Positions 1 to 14,200 of a DNA stretch of 64,000 bases are shown in pieces. Origin of the DNA: Psococerastis gibbosa (lineage: Eukaryota; Arthropoda; Insecta; Psocodea; Psocidae); NCBI GenBank assembly GCA_963971405.1, contig OZ020488.1, positions 26,803,089-26,867,088 of the forward strand, given 5' to 3'. The first letter of the stretch is position 1, and the number at the start of each line of letters is the position of its first letter. Both the position numbers and the translations under genes were made by a program. The notes beneath the pieces are model-generated. The model saw only the letters and a list, made by a program, of their open reading frames with translations, ran no database searches and was not told the DNA's origin.

Positions 1-1074
1 TAATAGAGGCTATACAGTTTTTTTCATTTGCATACCCTTCAGAGCAAAAATCATGCCTACCTTGTAATAAAATCGTGATGGAGACCTATCGTCGTAGTCT
101 ACCTAACACTAAAAGTTTAGCCCGAAGTGGAAGGGAAACAATAATAATAAGGAATTGAAATAAGTAATAACTATCCTAGGCTATACTATTGAATATTTAA
201 AATTGCCATTTTTTTTCTAAAAGGAATGGCATGAAATATGTATATGTATATGCAGTTTTCTTACTAATTAAGGCCCGGTAGAAACGGACGATTCACACAA
301 TGCGGTGACTCACTGAGACATTAGTCATTGCAGCAAAAGGGTAGTTGGAAACCTACAGAGTCAGCTTCCAAAGATATCTGACACTGACATGATGCCGAAT
401 GCACACCAGTTGATGGGTTTCCCCTCGACACGCCCATAACCCGCGTGAGCGTCCAATATCGTCGGAAGTACGTTCAGAAATTGACTGTTTTTTGGAACAA
501 CCAGTCACCAACCCATTTTTTTTCCAGCATGGCAAATCGTTTGTGAATCACCAGATGCTGCAAATACACTTTGTAAATACTGTACGGTTCGCTACTGTGC
601 AATGTGCTATGGTGAAATCAGATAACCAGAATACCAGATCCATTTCAAACCACAAAAATCCAATAATGTATATGTCGGTGCAGGAACATTCAGAAATTGG
701 CTTTACGCCAATTATGACCATTTGTAGTAGTACCTGTAGCTATGCTAGGCCTAGATAAAATTATTGACACAGCGTGTCAGAAGGAAAACCATTTTTGCAG
801 CAATTCTATAAAAATCCACCGAAATGCTTTCCCAAAAACAATCCACACATAATACTTTGAGGAAATTATAGGAATGGGCTTTCTGCTTTCAGCTTCGGCG
901 GGTGTGCTGAAATGTGTTGGTGGAGATGGGGAGCCAGGGGGCATGGCCCCCCAAAAATAAAGTAAGTTGGTTCGCCTTTTTTTTCTTTTTTATCTTCCTC
1001 TCTTGTTTCTTCTCTATTTAATTTTAAGCATCTAGGCTATCAATAATTAATACAATATTTTTGTTTTTTAAGTT

Positions 1075-1170
1075 TAGTATGAAAAGAAGACTTTATAGTC
1101 TTATAATTAGCAATAAACAATAAAGTTTTTTTTGTGTGCAATAAAGTCGTTTTCAATTCAATTCAATATA
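1075..1170 (+). repeat. Putative non-LTR retroposon 3' tail, copy 1
   Basis: It holds GACTTTATAGTCTTAT and CAATAAAGTCGTTTT followed by (CAATT)n. A related tail lies at 32851-32935. Two copies with variable simple-repeat ends suggest a retroposon 3' end. Confidence 0.4.
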
Positions 1171-3235
1171 ATATGCATGTTGATTATTTTTGTCCAGTAA
1201 TTTGGCACCCGGGGCTGAGCACCCCCCCCCCCTCACGCCCCCCCTGTATCTATTGAAATTACTGTGAAATGTAGGCCCACCTCACATAAGGGTACCAGCA
1301 TGACATCCTATGTCACCATGTTATAATTAAGATAAGGATAAGAGAACAGGTTATAACAACATTTAAACTTGTAGCATACGATCGACGGGTTGACCCTCAG
1401 CCTATAATTTTTTCACACGTTTTCTTCCGTTTACTTTGCCTGGACCTAGGACAACATTATCTCTGTCCCTGGACGTGAACTTGACTTTGTATAAATGGTA
1501 GGATTATTAAAAAAAAAAAATCAGGTTAGTTAATGTGCAGCATATATAAGGCCCTGCCCTATAAATGGGCAGACTGGGCATTTGCCCAGGGTGCTAAGCT
1601 TCGGGGGGAGGGGGGGGGGGCGCCAGTCGAAATTAAAAAATGAAAAACTTCATAGCATATCGAAGTTAATTAAAGTAAATCTTCAGAGCTTACACCTTAT
1701 ACTTTGGTCGTATTTCTTATAATAATTTTGTTTCATTGGGGTAGGGGGTGGCGGAAGACTTGTGGCCTAGGGAGCTCAAGGTCGGAGCATGAAGCTGTAG
1801 AACGTCTAAAGGTAAAATGATATTAATAGTAGTTGCCACACCTTATGGGACAAACATTGAAAGACTGCTATGATGTTTACAAAACTCGAATCATTGAAAG
1901 ATTTTTTGCTTTTGTGTACTCGCGTACACTTAGAACCAAAACTATGTTTTATTACCGTAATATCTTATGCCATTTTAAAGCTTTAATCGTGTTCGGCTAA
2001 TATGACCTAAAATGATGCAGCCTGCAGCTCATTAACCTTTTGCCATGATGTGCTGTAGTCCCATGAATACATTAGCCAATTACGTAGCCTATTAGTGCAT
2101 TGCTAAACTTCCTTCGGAACCCCAATATCTACTCACAGAGGCGTAAAGTTTTAGAATGATGGCGGGGACAAAACTAAGTTGACCTTATGACGTCATCAGG
2201 CAGGATTTAAGGGAAAATTGAAAATATAAAAGCCAAATAGTGGGGTTTTACGCATTTTAATAGTTGTAAACTTGTAAAGTATAGCTATAGATTTTACAAA
2301 GCTAAAAAAGGAATGCTTATATTCATATTGCTGCAAAGGGGACCATGGAGTATGAACCACATCTTACAATGCTAGAGGCTGGGGGGGGGGGGGCAAGTTG
2401 GACCGTGCCCCCCCCCCCCCCCCCCCCCCAACTTTCCGCCCCTACTGCTCATTAGTGCATTTAATGTCAACTTCCAAAGACTAGCTGAGTAGCCAAATTT
2501 GTAGATATCGTAGAAATATAGCATTGTAAATTTTTTTATCGTCTTGTAAATACGCTGATTGGTTATAAACGACATAGGCTATAGTAGAACCGGGCAAGAT
2601 CGGATGTGACGTCATTTGCTTAAAAGGGTTTAAAAGAGTTAAGAAGACTGGATATTGGAGGCAATAAGTAAGTAAAAGCTTACTTCCGCAGTGAATGCCT
2701 CTCAGACTCAGTCTTATTAACGAGCCTCAAAGGCGACATTTGGATGAATTTATTAGTGAAAGGGATAATGTGACCATAGTTCATTATTTAGTATCATATC
2801 CATTCTGCCGCTTCCGAAATCGAGTAATATGGTGGAATCGGACGTCCTTAGCTACAATATTGACTTTTCGTAAGTGCACCTAACTAAAACACATCACCTG
2901 TTATGACAAACATCTACACATACAATATTGCAATCATCTTGATCACAACTGAACAAACAAAACAAGCTTTCGAACAAACTTCCAGAGCAACAAATTTAAT
3001 AACTAACAATTACGTCTTCCTAAGACCTGGATACAATAATACTAGTATATACAGTACATGTATATGGATTTAATCCTACCTACATTACTTGTATCAATTT
3101 CTTTATAGTCTATAACCAGTAACCATTATATTATAAATTTTCACATTATACTGTACTATGTTTGCATATATTTCGATGGGAATTAATTTCAAAGCTACCT
3201 GTATCTTATACTTACACTAGACATGTTGCTGACCG

Positions 3236-3330
3236 CAACATCCCTAATAGAGCAGTGGTCATGAGAGATCCTCTACCTGTGCTCAGGCCTAGACTCTTAT
3301 TGAGCTGCCGTGCCACGGTGATTTTTTGTT
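3236..3330 (+). repeat. Interspersed repeat, copy 1
   Basis: Shares TGTTGCTGACC-CAACATCCC and AGCAGTGGTCA with 55808-55900; part occurs inverted near 6660-6705. Class not determined. Confidence 0.4.
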
Positions 3331-5161
3331 GTTCTTAAACTTACCTAAAGAAACTGGAATACTTTGCTCCCCACCTAGAAATAATGGCCGGAAAAACATC
3401 GCGGCAAAGCTCAAACCAATAAAACTCAATAATATTATTCTGTCTCGCACTGTTTAATTAACGAAACACCAGAAAATGATTTTGAAATCAACTTCAAAGT
3501 CGCGGGTCACGGTCGTTATTCAACACGCATGCGCGGTTGTCTGCTACTATCTGTACTATTGAGCAAACTGATCTTGTCTGGTAAAAGCACGCACTCTCTT
3601 CAATAGTCAAGAACATTATGCCCACCTGGATCGGTCCCCTGGACAAGCTCCAGGGTCAGGTTCACGCTGTGAATCCTAAGCAGTAGCGTAAGCCTGCATT
3701 GGCTAAGTACTCTGCCTACTGTACATGAATGTTCAATGTTCGTTGGCCGGCTGGCGTTGCCTATGTCCATAAGGGGGGATCGCCCGGCAATAATATACAG
3801 TATACTTTTTTTTATTCGATGCGGGCCGAAACAAATGAACAGATTGTGATGAAACATTACTAGCATTAACCAATAGGCAACTCAGGCGGATTGTCCGTGC
3901 GCGCGTAGGGTACATTAAAGATTTTTTGTGTGCATATTATGTCAAAAAAATTAAAATAATTATCAGATATTAAGGAATAATTTTTTAATTTTTTTAAAAT
4001 AATAAATATAGTGGTTTTCTTAGTGAATACCCCCCCCCCCCCACCCTCCCTATACATACAATAATTATTATTAAAATTATTAATGTCCGCGACAAGGGCG
4101 GTGCCTGTATCCGCACAAATCCAAATCCACCCTTGATTACTAGGGTGTTCTAGGTACGCTCCAGATGGTTCCTGGACAAAAAATAATCATATATTATACT
4201 GTATATACTGTAAGTTTAGTATATAAACGAAATTAAATAAAAATTGTTTCGGCATTGGAAGTTTGAAAAACAACTAAAAACTAACCAAACAGAAGTTTGC
4301 CGGTGTTCAATAGTGTACCTATATACATATAGGGGTCTAATGATATAGCGCTTGAAAAATGAAATACCTAACTGCTCAGGCAAAAAATTCCCCCTACTAC
4401 CTACACACTCGAAACTATTTTCAATCCAAAAAATATGGGTCTAAGAAAAATTGCAAAGTGTAATTACCTAAATTCAGATTCAAATCGTATACCGTACTTC
4501 AACAAAAACAATCCCAATATCTCTTCGATCGAATAAATCTTGGATGAAATAAATATGTGAGCGTGTAATCTGGGCCAATGCAGCATTCAAGGGACCGATG
4601 ATTGGTAGTTTTGTTGAGATTGAGCAAATTTCCACTGCAACTCTACAATGATCGCACAACGATTATCGCTAATAAGGGTATTTCCGCTGGGCATGGTTAT
4701 AACCGAAAGATAAACGATTTATCTGTCGTAGGAGGTTTATCAAATTTTATACTCGAACCCTAAGGTTTTAGGCTAATATTCTTTTACATTATCTTTGGAA
4801 TCGTTCTAGTCGCTTCATGAACAAGCGCACCTATACCTTTTCGTGTCAAGCAAAGGAGATATTTTATTAATGGCGTTGCTTTATAATTACTACTACTGGT
4901 TACAATACCATAATAATTTAGAATTTTTTTTTAAATTGTCAACAGCCTCAACTATCAAAATTATGTTCTTTCCCCAAGATGGTAAAGCATTATAGTAGTG
5001 CTGTGGAGTGTGGTAGCCTAGTTGCCTAGTAGTAATTGAAAAATTACTATAGCATTGCTCACGCGCGTTATGCTGCTAACTGGCGTTTAAAGTCTACCGT
5101 AAGATGTGTATCAACATGAAATCCAGTTAGTTTCTTTTATTTTTTTGGCTTGACATTTATC

Positions 5162-5237
5162 ATGCTTCAAACCGTGCACCATAAGGGCGATGAAGACTAC
5201 ACTAATAAAACGAACGAGAAAGAATCTCATAAACAAG
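5162..5237 (+). CDS. Gene A exon 1, cytosolic N-terminus
   Basis: ATG at 5162 opens 25 codons of charged, His/Lys/Glu-rich sequence and ends at a good GTAAGT donor in phase 1. A minimal upstream ORF (ATG AAA TCC AGT TAG) lies about 45 bp before. The start is the first in-frame ATG that joins exon 2 correctly, but an upstream non-coding exon cannot be excluded. Confidence 0.65.
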
Positions 5238-8200
5238 GTAAGTACCGTATTGAATGTTACTAGGCCTAGGTTATAAATTATAGGTGTAATTTTATTTATT
5301 GTACTCCTTAGGTAGTATTGTAAGGTATTGTATGTTCATGTGCGGCTAGAGACTATTTCTCATATATTTTTATTCATTAGGTACTTATTTTACGTATGCT
5401 GCACGTTAAAAATAAATTATTTTAAAGCTAGTTTCTTTTTTCAATGTACCGCAATTCTTCTTCTCGTGCCCCTTCAACGTTGAAGATTGGCGATCATTTG
5501 AGCGAATCGCTCATGATGATTGTACAAGGGATGCCCCGAAGGACCTTTAATGCAGTGGTTTCCCGTTGCCTTCTGCATCCTTATGCCGTTGACTCCTCTG
5601 TTGAATTCTTCCGCCTTTAGGGAGCTTTTTCTCTCCCATGGACAAAAGGGTGCCCATGCCCTAGCTCCAAGGAGCTAGGTGGGGGATCTTTAACCGGACC
5701 CCACTCGGTACTGCTTGGTCGGGGACTGCTTATTCATCTTATTCGCAGCTAACCATCATATCTGATGGCCATTCACTATCCGCCACCTGTGACCCCACTA
5801 GTAGCCTGCAGTTCAGCCCTAGTAATGTACCGCAATAATTAGGCTAATATTTAGCTAACGTATTGAAATATATACAATATATATATAGGAGTGCCAAAAT
5901 TTCACAAATTCTTCACAGAGACTGAAGAATCCAAGACGTCTCTCTACCTCATGGTCCTCATGGGATTGATCATTTCCGGAATGATAGAAAGCTATGTTTT
6001 TCCAAAACCTCCAAGAACTGTACCATCGACAGCAGAAAGCGCGAATAACAGTAGTGGAAAAATTCGGAGATACTGCGATCCGCCAAACGTCACTGTCCTT
6101 TCCCTCTACGACATTTACTACGATTCTGAAGAAGATGATATTATGGGGGACTACGATTTTGCACAGATGGAGGAAATGGATTTTATGGTATGTATAGGCT
6201 ACATGTGGTACCTAACAAAATTTTGCCATTACGGCTGAAGGAAGTTGCAATTTCAATAAATTGAAGAAAAATGTATTCCGTTATTAGAACTGTATTTATA
6301 ATGGCAAGAAATTCCAAGGGTGAAATTAAATGGATGTATGGCCTTGTAATAAGCTACAAATACTTTATCATGCTCATCTCCATGGCCTTGTCCAGAATAT
6401 AGCCTCATTCTGACCGTGTGCATGATTGTATAAACATGAAGTTGCAGGCGTAATGGTGGCATCCTTTGAGGTCATTGCCCCCTAGGAGATAGTGGTACCT
6501 TATTACAAGGCGTCCCATTCATATCATGCACGTAGAGGGTGGGTACCATAATCATAAATTTCCAGGCGCAGTCGGCCCACAATTTCAATACAATTATTTG
6601 TGGACACCAAATTTATTGTAAAAAAAAAACGCTGTAGCCTGATGCCTAGGTCAGGAATTGGTAGAAGGCTTGACCACTGCACTATTTGGGAGCAACATGT
6701 TCGACAGCCACGTTATTCCCCTACCGATGAAGATTGAAGGTAAGGAACCCATAAGGTTTGTGAGGACAGGCGGACCAAATTGACTATTCCTGACCGCCAA
6801 ACTTCTTGCACCAACAATAATACTATTGATACAATGAGAAGAGTTTCATGAGCAGAGTATGGTAATTTAAAGGCATACAAATAATAGCCCTAGATTGGTA
6901 TAATTCATAAAGAACCGGTCCGAGTTTACTCGAACATGCTTTCCAATTTATCGATTAGTAGAGAGAAAATGATTAATTTCATGGTAAAATAATTTTCCTA
7001 TGGTTAAATTTCTGATATCACGGGGAGGGGGGGGGGAGTCGTCCACCTGACGTCACTGAAGGTGACGTAAATTCTACATAGGTCAGACCAACACATTCCC
7101 ACACAGCAATAATGGCAGGGCCCGCAATGCATTTGAGCGTGAATTTGCTTTCATTTTATCAAAAAAAATTTTTTTTGCACAAAACCCAACAGTTTTTTGG
7201 ATAAGCAAACTGTCCGGTTTCGTTTCTCAATTTATTACCTAAAACATGTCTAAAGTTAGAAATCATCAATGGAAAGGTTTCGCAGAAAAATTATTTTTTA
7301 GTCATTTTTCATTAAAATTTAGTTATTTTTATTTTTTACCCCCCGAAGCAAACTATCAAGGGGCAAGCGACCCCCCGCATTTTATAAACATTAATAACGA
7401 TTACAATATATGCGAATTTAAAAGAAATCGTTGGAGCCGTTTTTGAGAAATAATTTTTTTAGACGTTTTTGTGAGTTTTTTGAGAATAAAACCCCATCAA
7501 ATTGAGTTAGCCCAAAATAAAAAAAATGGTCCCGAGGCATGATTTTTATAAACCTACATGCCAAATTTCATCGAAATCCATCGAGTAGTTTGTCCGGAAT
7601 TCAATGAACAGACAGACAAAGTGACAGACAGACAGACAGACAGACAGACATTTCGTAAAAACCACTTTTTTGGGTCCCTGGAACCTCAAAACGTGTAAAT
7701 CCATTGAAATCTCGGAATCGAAAATTTCGACCGTCACAAAGCTTTCCTTATACTACGTATAAATTGGAAAGCAAAAAGGCAAGATAAAGTTTGTCCTTGA
7801 AGCTACGGAGCGCAAACTGAAGACCTCGATAACCTTGTGAACGCTCTAAATAATTATTATGTTCAATGTTTCATGTCATAATGGATTTACACATACGGGT
7901 ATACCAGCAGCCGTAGCACAAGGTATAATACCAATTTCATTTTTATTCTGGGGCTGAAATTGGTAGCAAAATAATTTTTGAATGTAAAGTGCTATATTCT
8001 AAAATTCCTTGGTTACGGTACATGTTTAACTCCGAGAATAAGTCAACTTGGTATCCTCTTGCTATGCGATCTAATAATTTTAAGAGGGAGGGGGGCTACT
8101 TACTTCACATTATTATTAGGCACAAGCTACCGGCAGGGGAGGACTATAGTATGTTTTTACTTATTGCATTATCCCATTTCAGTTTGAATTCAATCCTAGT

Positions 8201-11200
8201 GAAATGGAGAGTCAACGCCAGTGGCAGATATTTCTCTTGGGCTCCATATTTGGGCCAGCACTTTCAGCTTGGAGTGCTCCAAAATTTGGGCCCGGTCGAG
8301 TATTTGGATTTTGTATTTTGACCTCCTCTGTGATAGGAATGTTCAGTGCCTCAGCTGACACGATGACCCGTTCTATTATTGTCGGAATGCAAGGAGTAAC
8401 TCATGTAAGTCATGCCTCACTACCTTTACAGTACTGGCGGTATTTGTCATGGTAGCTTCAATTTTTTAATACGATATATAGATTCACATAGAAAATGAAG
8501 GTTAATGTTTAAAGGCCTACTGTAAGAGCTACATACTCTTAATCCAGTTATAAATTGTGGAAAAGCAAGTGGAATCTAAATCTAAATAGAAAGGAAATAA
8601 ATACATACATAATACATGTCAAATATTGTATATTTCTTAACTTAGTAACTATAATTTCCATTTCCTTGATAAAGCCTGTAGTGAACATAAAAGAGCATTT
8701 TAATATAATTAATGGTGAACATTACTCCTACCAGGGATGTTTGAATTGTAAAACGACATTGTATTGTATTGTATTGTACCTACTTACTTTACTTTACCAG
8801 TAGCCTTCTAACAATATCAAAGAATCGAATTGTGACGCGTATTGCGTATACATATACCTACTTAACATGCATACGACGAGAGCATGATGAAAGACACATC
8901 GAATGGGTACCGTACAAACTTCAAAATATTTCACGAGGCTCTTTAACCTACCTAGGCTACGAATAACTTGTCTAAAAATACAGTACATCCACTAAAAATT
9001 GCATTTTTTTCAGAGTAAAATTTCACCCTGCTGTATTCTACTTGGAATGGTTACTGTCGCAGAAGGCAAATTAACATCTTTTCTAGCTCTGATTGCTGGT
9101 GAATACATTTAAATTTCTTTTTGGTGTTTTGTCATGGTAAAGCAAAATATATAGCTCCCTCAAAGCTAGGTTGGTCAGATCCACAGATAGGAACTAATAT
9201 TTACGATACGAATTGCTGCGCCAAATTTGCAATACTTAATTCATTAGCGCGCCTATAGCTTTCCTAGTACCCGGTCACATGCATACATCAATCATGGCCG
9301 TGCCCAGGGGGGTGGTTCATGAGGTCCGGACCCTCCCCCCCCCAAATAAATATTTGTATGTAAACCTGTATGGTTTGAAGAATTTATCCATTAATTCATT
9401 AATAAATTACGTAAAAAAGTTTTTGGACCCCCCCCCCCCGAAATCAAAACCGGTTTGGCGTTTGGCATAAGCTAATTTAAAAAAAAAATACTTTTGGGTT
9501 TTGTATACCTAGTTAATAAAAAAATGACAAACAGTACAGTATTTTTGAAATGAAATGTTAGTTAAAGGCTATAGGATGTTTTCTATGATTTTAATTAAAC
9601 CCGTAATACCTTATGGGCTTCTACAGTTGTACAGACGTTTCACAAGTTCGAGTCTAATGGATCTATTCGCACAGTGTAATAACTGAGTTTGTCAGCAGCT
9701 AATGCTCTATGGTAATTCCTCAGGGTGGTTTAGAATGGAAAAAATAGTTTCCGACATTTAATAACATTATGGTGTTATGTTTGAAACAGGTGCAAAGGCT
9801 GGATCGGCATTTGGAGAATTGATTCCAGACCAATTTTTACCGTTCGCTACATGTATTATTGCTGTTACTTGGTTTTCGGCCTGGGTTTTGATGTTCGACA
9901 CTCCCCAGATTGATGAAAGAGTAGGTCTGAACTAAAATTTATACACACATACTGTATATAATGCATATATATTATATTTAATGTAGTATTGTATATACTA
10001 TATATATATTGTATATGCACATAGATTGGAATAATTTAGGTAGGTCGAAATTGTATCAATTTGTATTTTATTGTATGTTTGCAAATTTTGTATTTGTGAT
10101 ATTTGCATAATATTGCAAAAAAGTTAACATTCGTATCATTAATAAGGCTAACACGTGCTCTACTTCTGTATACTGTAAAGAACATGTAGAGTACTGGTAC
10201 GGACTCCGGCTTTCACGCGAAAGGTTATTGGTTCGAGTCCCACACTTGCTACATTTTCTGGCTACGCTTCGGAGTGTATGTAAAGCCGGTCTTTTTAGTT
10301 GAGCCTATAAGAGAGGGCTGTATAGCCCCAACTCCGGTAGGTTGACTTGGTAATACAATAACACAAAAAGTCATTATTTATTTAAACTGGTCACATAATT
10401 AGTGGCAGTACAAGCCCAAGGAAAAGCTTATGCTAAAGCTTTAAATCATCGTTTGACTTAACCGAAATTAGAGGATATGGAAAAAACGAGGAGGTTACCT
10501 CTTCAACCAAAGTTAATTTAATGTCAGTGTTATATATACCATATAATACTACAATGCAAAAAATCGTTTGACTTGAAATGTATTGAAATTTATTTCTCCG
10601 ATGACTTCGTTCATTCTTTTACAATAATCAACACATTGTAACTAGCTACTTTTTTATAATACTATTTAATGCTATACTGTCATACTAGGCCTACCATATA
10701 TTAATGCACGGTAAACAGTATACAAGTAGAACAATAGTAGAAAACACCACCCTCTTCATACTGTTGTGAGGGTGAGTAAGGGCGTCATCAACAGTGTTTA
10801 ATTATCTTTAACTGTCAATAATTATACACAAACTGCTTGTCAATGCAAGTCTGTGACAAGTTGTGTAAACATTGGTCAGTTACTATACTGTAGATTGAGC
10901 TTTACTCAACTCGCTTAACCTAAATTCAAGCGAATCTCTGTTGTAGAAGCATCCAATACCATGGAAGCAGTTGCTTACGTCCAGGGTTGTGTGGATGTCT
11001 AGTATCGTTGTTATTGGAGCCGAAGTGTCCCAGTGCGCCGTCACGTTCACTCTTCGGATGTACCTTTATTTAGTATACGATTTTACAGTAAGAATTCAGC
11101 CAAATTGTTTGTAGATAACATGGATAAATTGATAAAATGAAAATGGTAGGCTACAACTTTATTTCGTACCTGCATTTTATATTTCTTCTTCCAAAGGCGA

Positions 11201-14200
11201 CCCCGCACCACCATACCTCTGACGAAAATGTCCGGAAACAATTTTGGTCCGGGACAGGGAAATTCCCAATTATTGAATTGAAAAGCCGCTGTAAGGAATA
11301 CGACACAGGGCTACCATGTTCCAATGCATTGTGGGACTGTGCCATGTTCTTTATCGGAACTTTTCCTGCGAAGAAATAAATGATAGTTCCAGGAGAACGA
11401 GCAAGAACCTCAGCTGGTGTAGTGAAAATAAGTTACTTAGGCGCTATAAATGCATGTGCTATTTAATCATAAAATTAAGTTTATCTTCCTATAGGTATGT
11501 GATATGATTTATATTAGCCTATTTTTTCTGTATAATAAAATATTGTAGTAGTATAAGAGAAAAAATAGGTTTAATAGTTAGGGGAAATTAAAAGTTGGCG
11601 CAAATAAAATCTATGGCGTTTATAGAGTATGATGATTATTGGGTTATTGGGTATGATAATTGTTAATGTCCATACAATACAGTATGACACACAATATAGT
11701 ATTCTCAATTTATTACAGGTAAGACACATACTAGCTGCTCCAATGGTTGGGCACTTATTATTTGCCATTGCGTGCGGAAAATTTGGAGAATTTATTGAAA
11801 ACACAGAAGTAGTAACCAGAACGGTGGCAAGGAAAACTTTTGTGTACATTTGTAAGTTGACTGATGAGCTGAATTTTATAGCACTATTTAAATAATTTTC
11901 TTAGGCCACCGCATGGCGCTATTAGGGATGAATTAGTGAAACATTTTGAAGTTGAGTGATGCCAGTTTCTCGAACAAAATAGGAATCGTTATTTTTTGAA
12001 AGATATAATGAAATTGATCCATTTACAAATACCATACAAGTGACTTATAACACTTATAGTGACTTATAAAGGTCCAGTATCTATTTTAGCGTTTGCTTGC
12101 TGTTCTTAACAGGATATACAGTATATTGATATATTGATATATAGTACATGAATTTATAGGTTAATTAAGTACTTACCGTGCCTCATTTACTTTCTATTCG
12201 TGGCCCATGTAGAATCAATAAAATCGTGGATTTTTTAAAAATTCAATAATGGTAGTTTCTGCTCATGTTAATCACAAGTCAATATATGAAGAGCAATTGG
12301 TTGGATTAGCTACAAGTTGGTTGTTAATGACAAAGCTAAACAGAAGCTCAGCCAAACATTTACCCGACAGTGACATCTAGGGGTTAAGCCTGTAAGAATA
12401 GATGGTAGGCACTGTTGACTACGAACCTACAATGTAAATGCCATCAGCAGGACGTGGTTATTTCGATATGCAATCAAGGGCGGATTTTAGGGGGGGTCAG
12501 GGGGTCTGGGCCCCCCCCCCCCAAAAAAATTAAATGAACTTACACTAGATAATATGGGTTTACAGTGGGAATTAAAAATAATGATGTTTTTTAATGTTAT
12601 AATCCGCTGAATCTGCCCGCTGACCCCACCCCCTTAAATTGGAGGCAAAATCCGCCCATGAAATAATCCCTCATTCGTTTTTCCAGAGAATATGGAGCGT
12701 AGAGTATTGGTACCATTAAAGTAAAGTAAAAAGTGAAGTAAAATATATTCCTCCAAAAATAACAGTTTACAATATGGATTCATTGATACAAAATTTAAAA
12801 CAATACAGTATATGTAGTATATGACTGCATGATAGGCCATCCACACTGTACAATGAGAAACTCGTGTCTGCACGGATGGACGGCAAATCAAGCAGGAGAG
12901 AGAAATATTGAACCCGGGAGTTAATATATTTTCTTTCATTTGCTAAGCAAATTATTACAAATTTGGATCATTCAAGTTGTAGACGATTATTATTTTCATA
13001 GTCATATTCTAGGGTATTTTTAATAGTTTGTGTTATAGTATTTCTATGAACTTCACTGGGGGAAGAGTTAGTCCCCAGTAACTTTCATGGAAGAACTGCT
13101 AAAGCCTACCTAAAATTAAAAATAGCCTACCTTAAAATAGGACGTACGAAATAGTCTTCTACAAATTGAAAGCTGTAATAATTTGATTAGTAAATGCAAA
13201 AAAAAAAAATTTAATAACAACAGATTTTGGTGTGCCAATTCTCTATTTTCCCATATCCTCTTAAGTGGAATTAATAGAACGTAGGTATATGCCCTATGGC
13301 GTACCTTGGTCCACGGGGTGAAAGACTTAAACATGTTTAAATCAAGAGTAGAAACATTTAGTGAGAAGCTTTTAGTTTCGCCCAGTGTTTGTACATACGG
13401 CTAAATGTCATTTTGCTGCAATGTAAGAAGAAAGAAAAAAAAAGAATGAAGGAAAGAAAATTGTATTTTTTTTCCATATGGGCGAATTTTGACCACAAAA
13501 TTGATAATTTATTCAACTATTTTCAGCCCACTTTCTTCCGGCCGCTGCTCTCTTTCTATCTGCTTTTGTTGGATGCGACATCGCTGGCCCGGTCATTCTG
13601 TTTGCAATATCAGCAGTGCTTAGTGGAGCAACGTATTCCGGTGCTTACGCCAGTATGCTTGATATTGCTCCCAATTTTGCACCACTTGTAGTTGGATTTG
13701 TTTCCACCTGTGGATCTTTAGCACGTCTTACTCCAGTCCTCTTGACATCTCTCATTTGTGACGGCAATGTAAGTTTTGTAATTATATTGAAATTCTACTG
13801 CTTGTACTATAGCATTTAGGCTGCAGTGGTTTTATGTTATAAATGGCACTGATCTTGAATATGATGCGGAATCCGTCAGATTGAGAGACGAGGCAGAGAA
13901 TATAATTACAGTTTACATATTTTACTTCACTTTGTAATTACAGGTATGCACTCGTATACAACATACAATTAAGGTTATTCGGATACATTCATGGAATTGT
14001 TTGTATGCAAATAATCTTTTTAAAAAAAAGTAGGCCTAGTCTACGCTATATCGGCGGTAAGAACGTATTGATTTAATATTGAATGGACAAGTACAATAGG
14101 CAAAACTAATGAATAATGCATACGAGGCAGAAGTTTCCCCCTCCCGAATCAAATGTTCCTATCTGAACATAAAAAGTATTTGTCATCTCACAGAATGACG

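Larger units (their letters stand above)
1..5161. other. Gene-free 5' region
   Basis: No ORF with recognisable protein features. It contains G/C homopolymer tracts (for example 22 C at 2408-2429), a putative retroposon tail near 1075-1170, a repeat shared with 55.8 kb (3236-3330), and AT-rich unassigned DNA. Confidence 0.6.
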
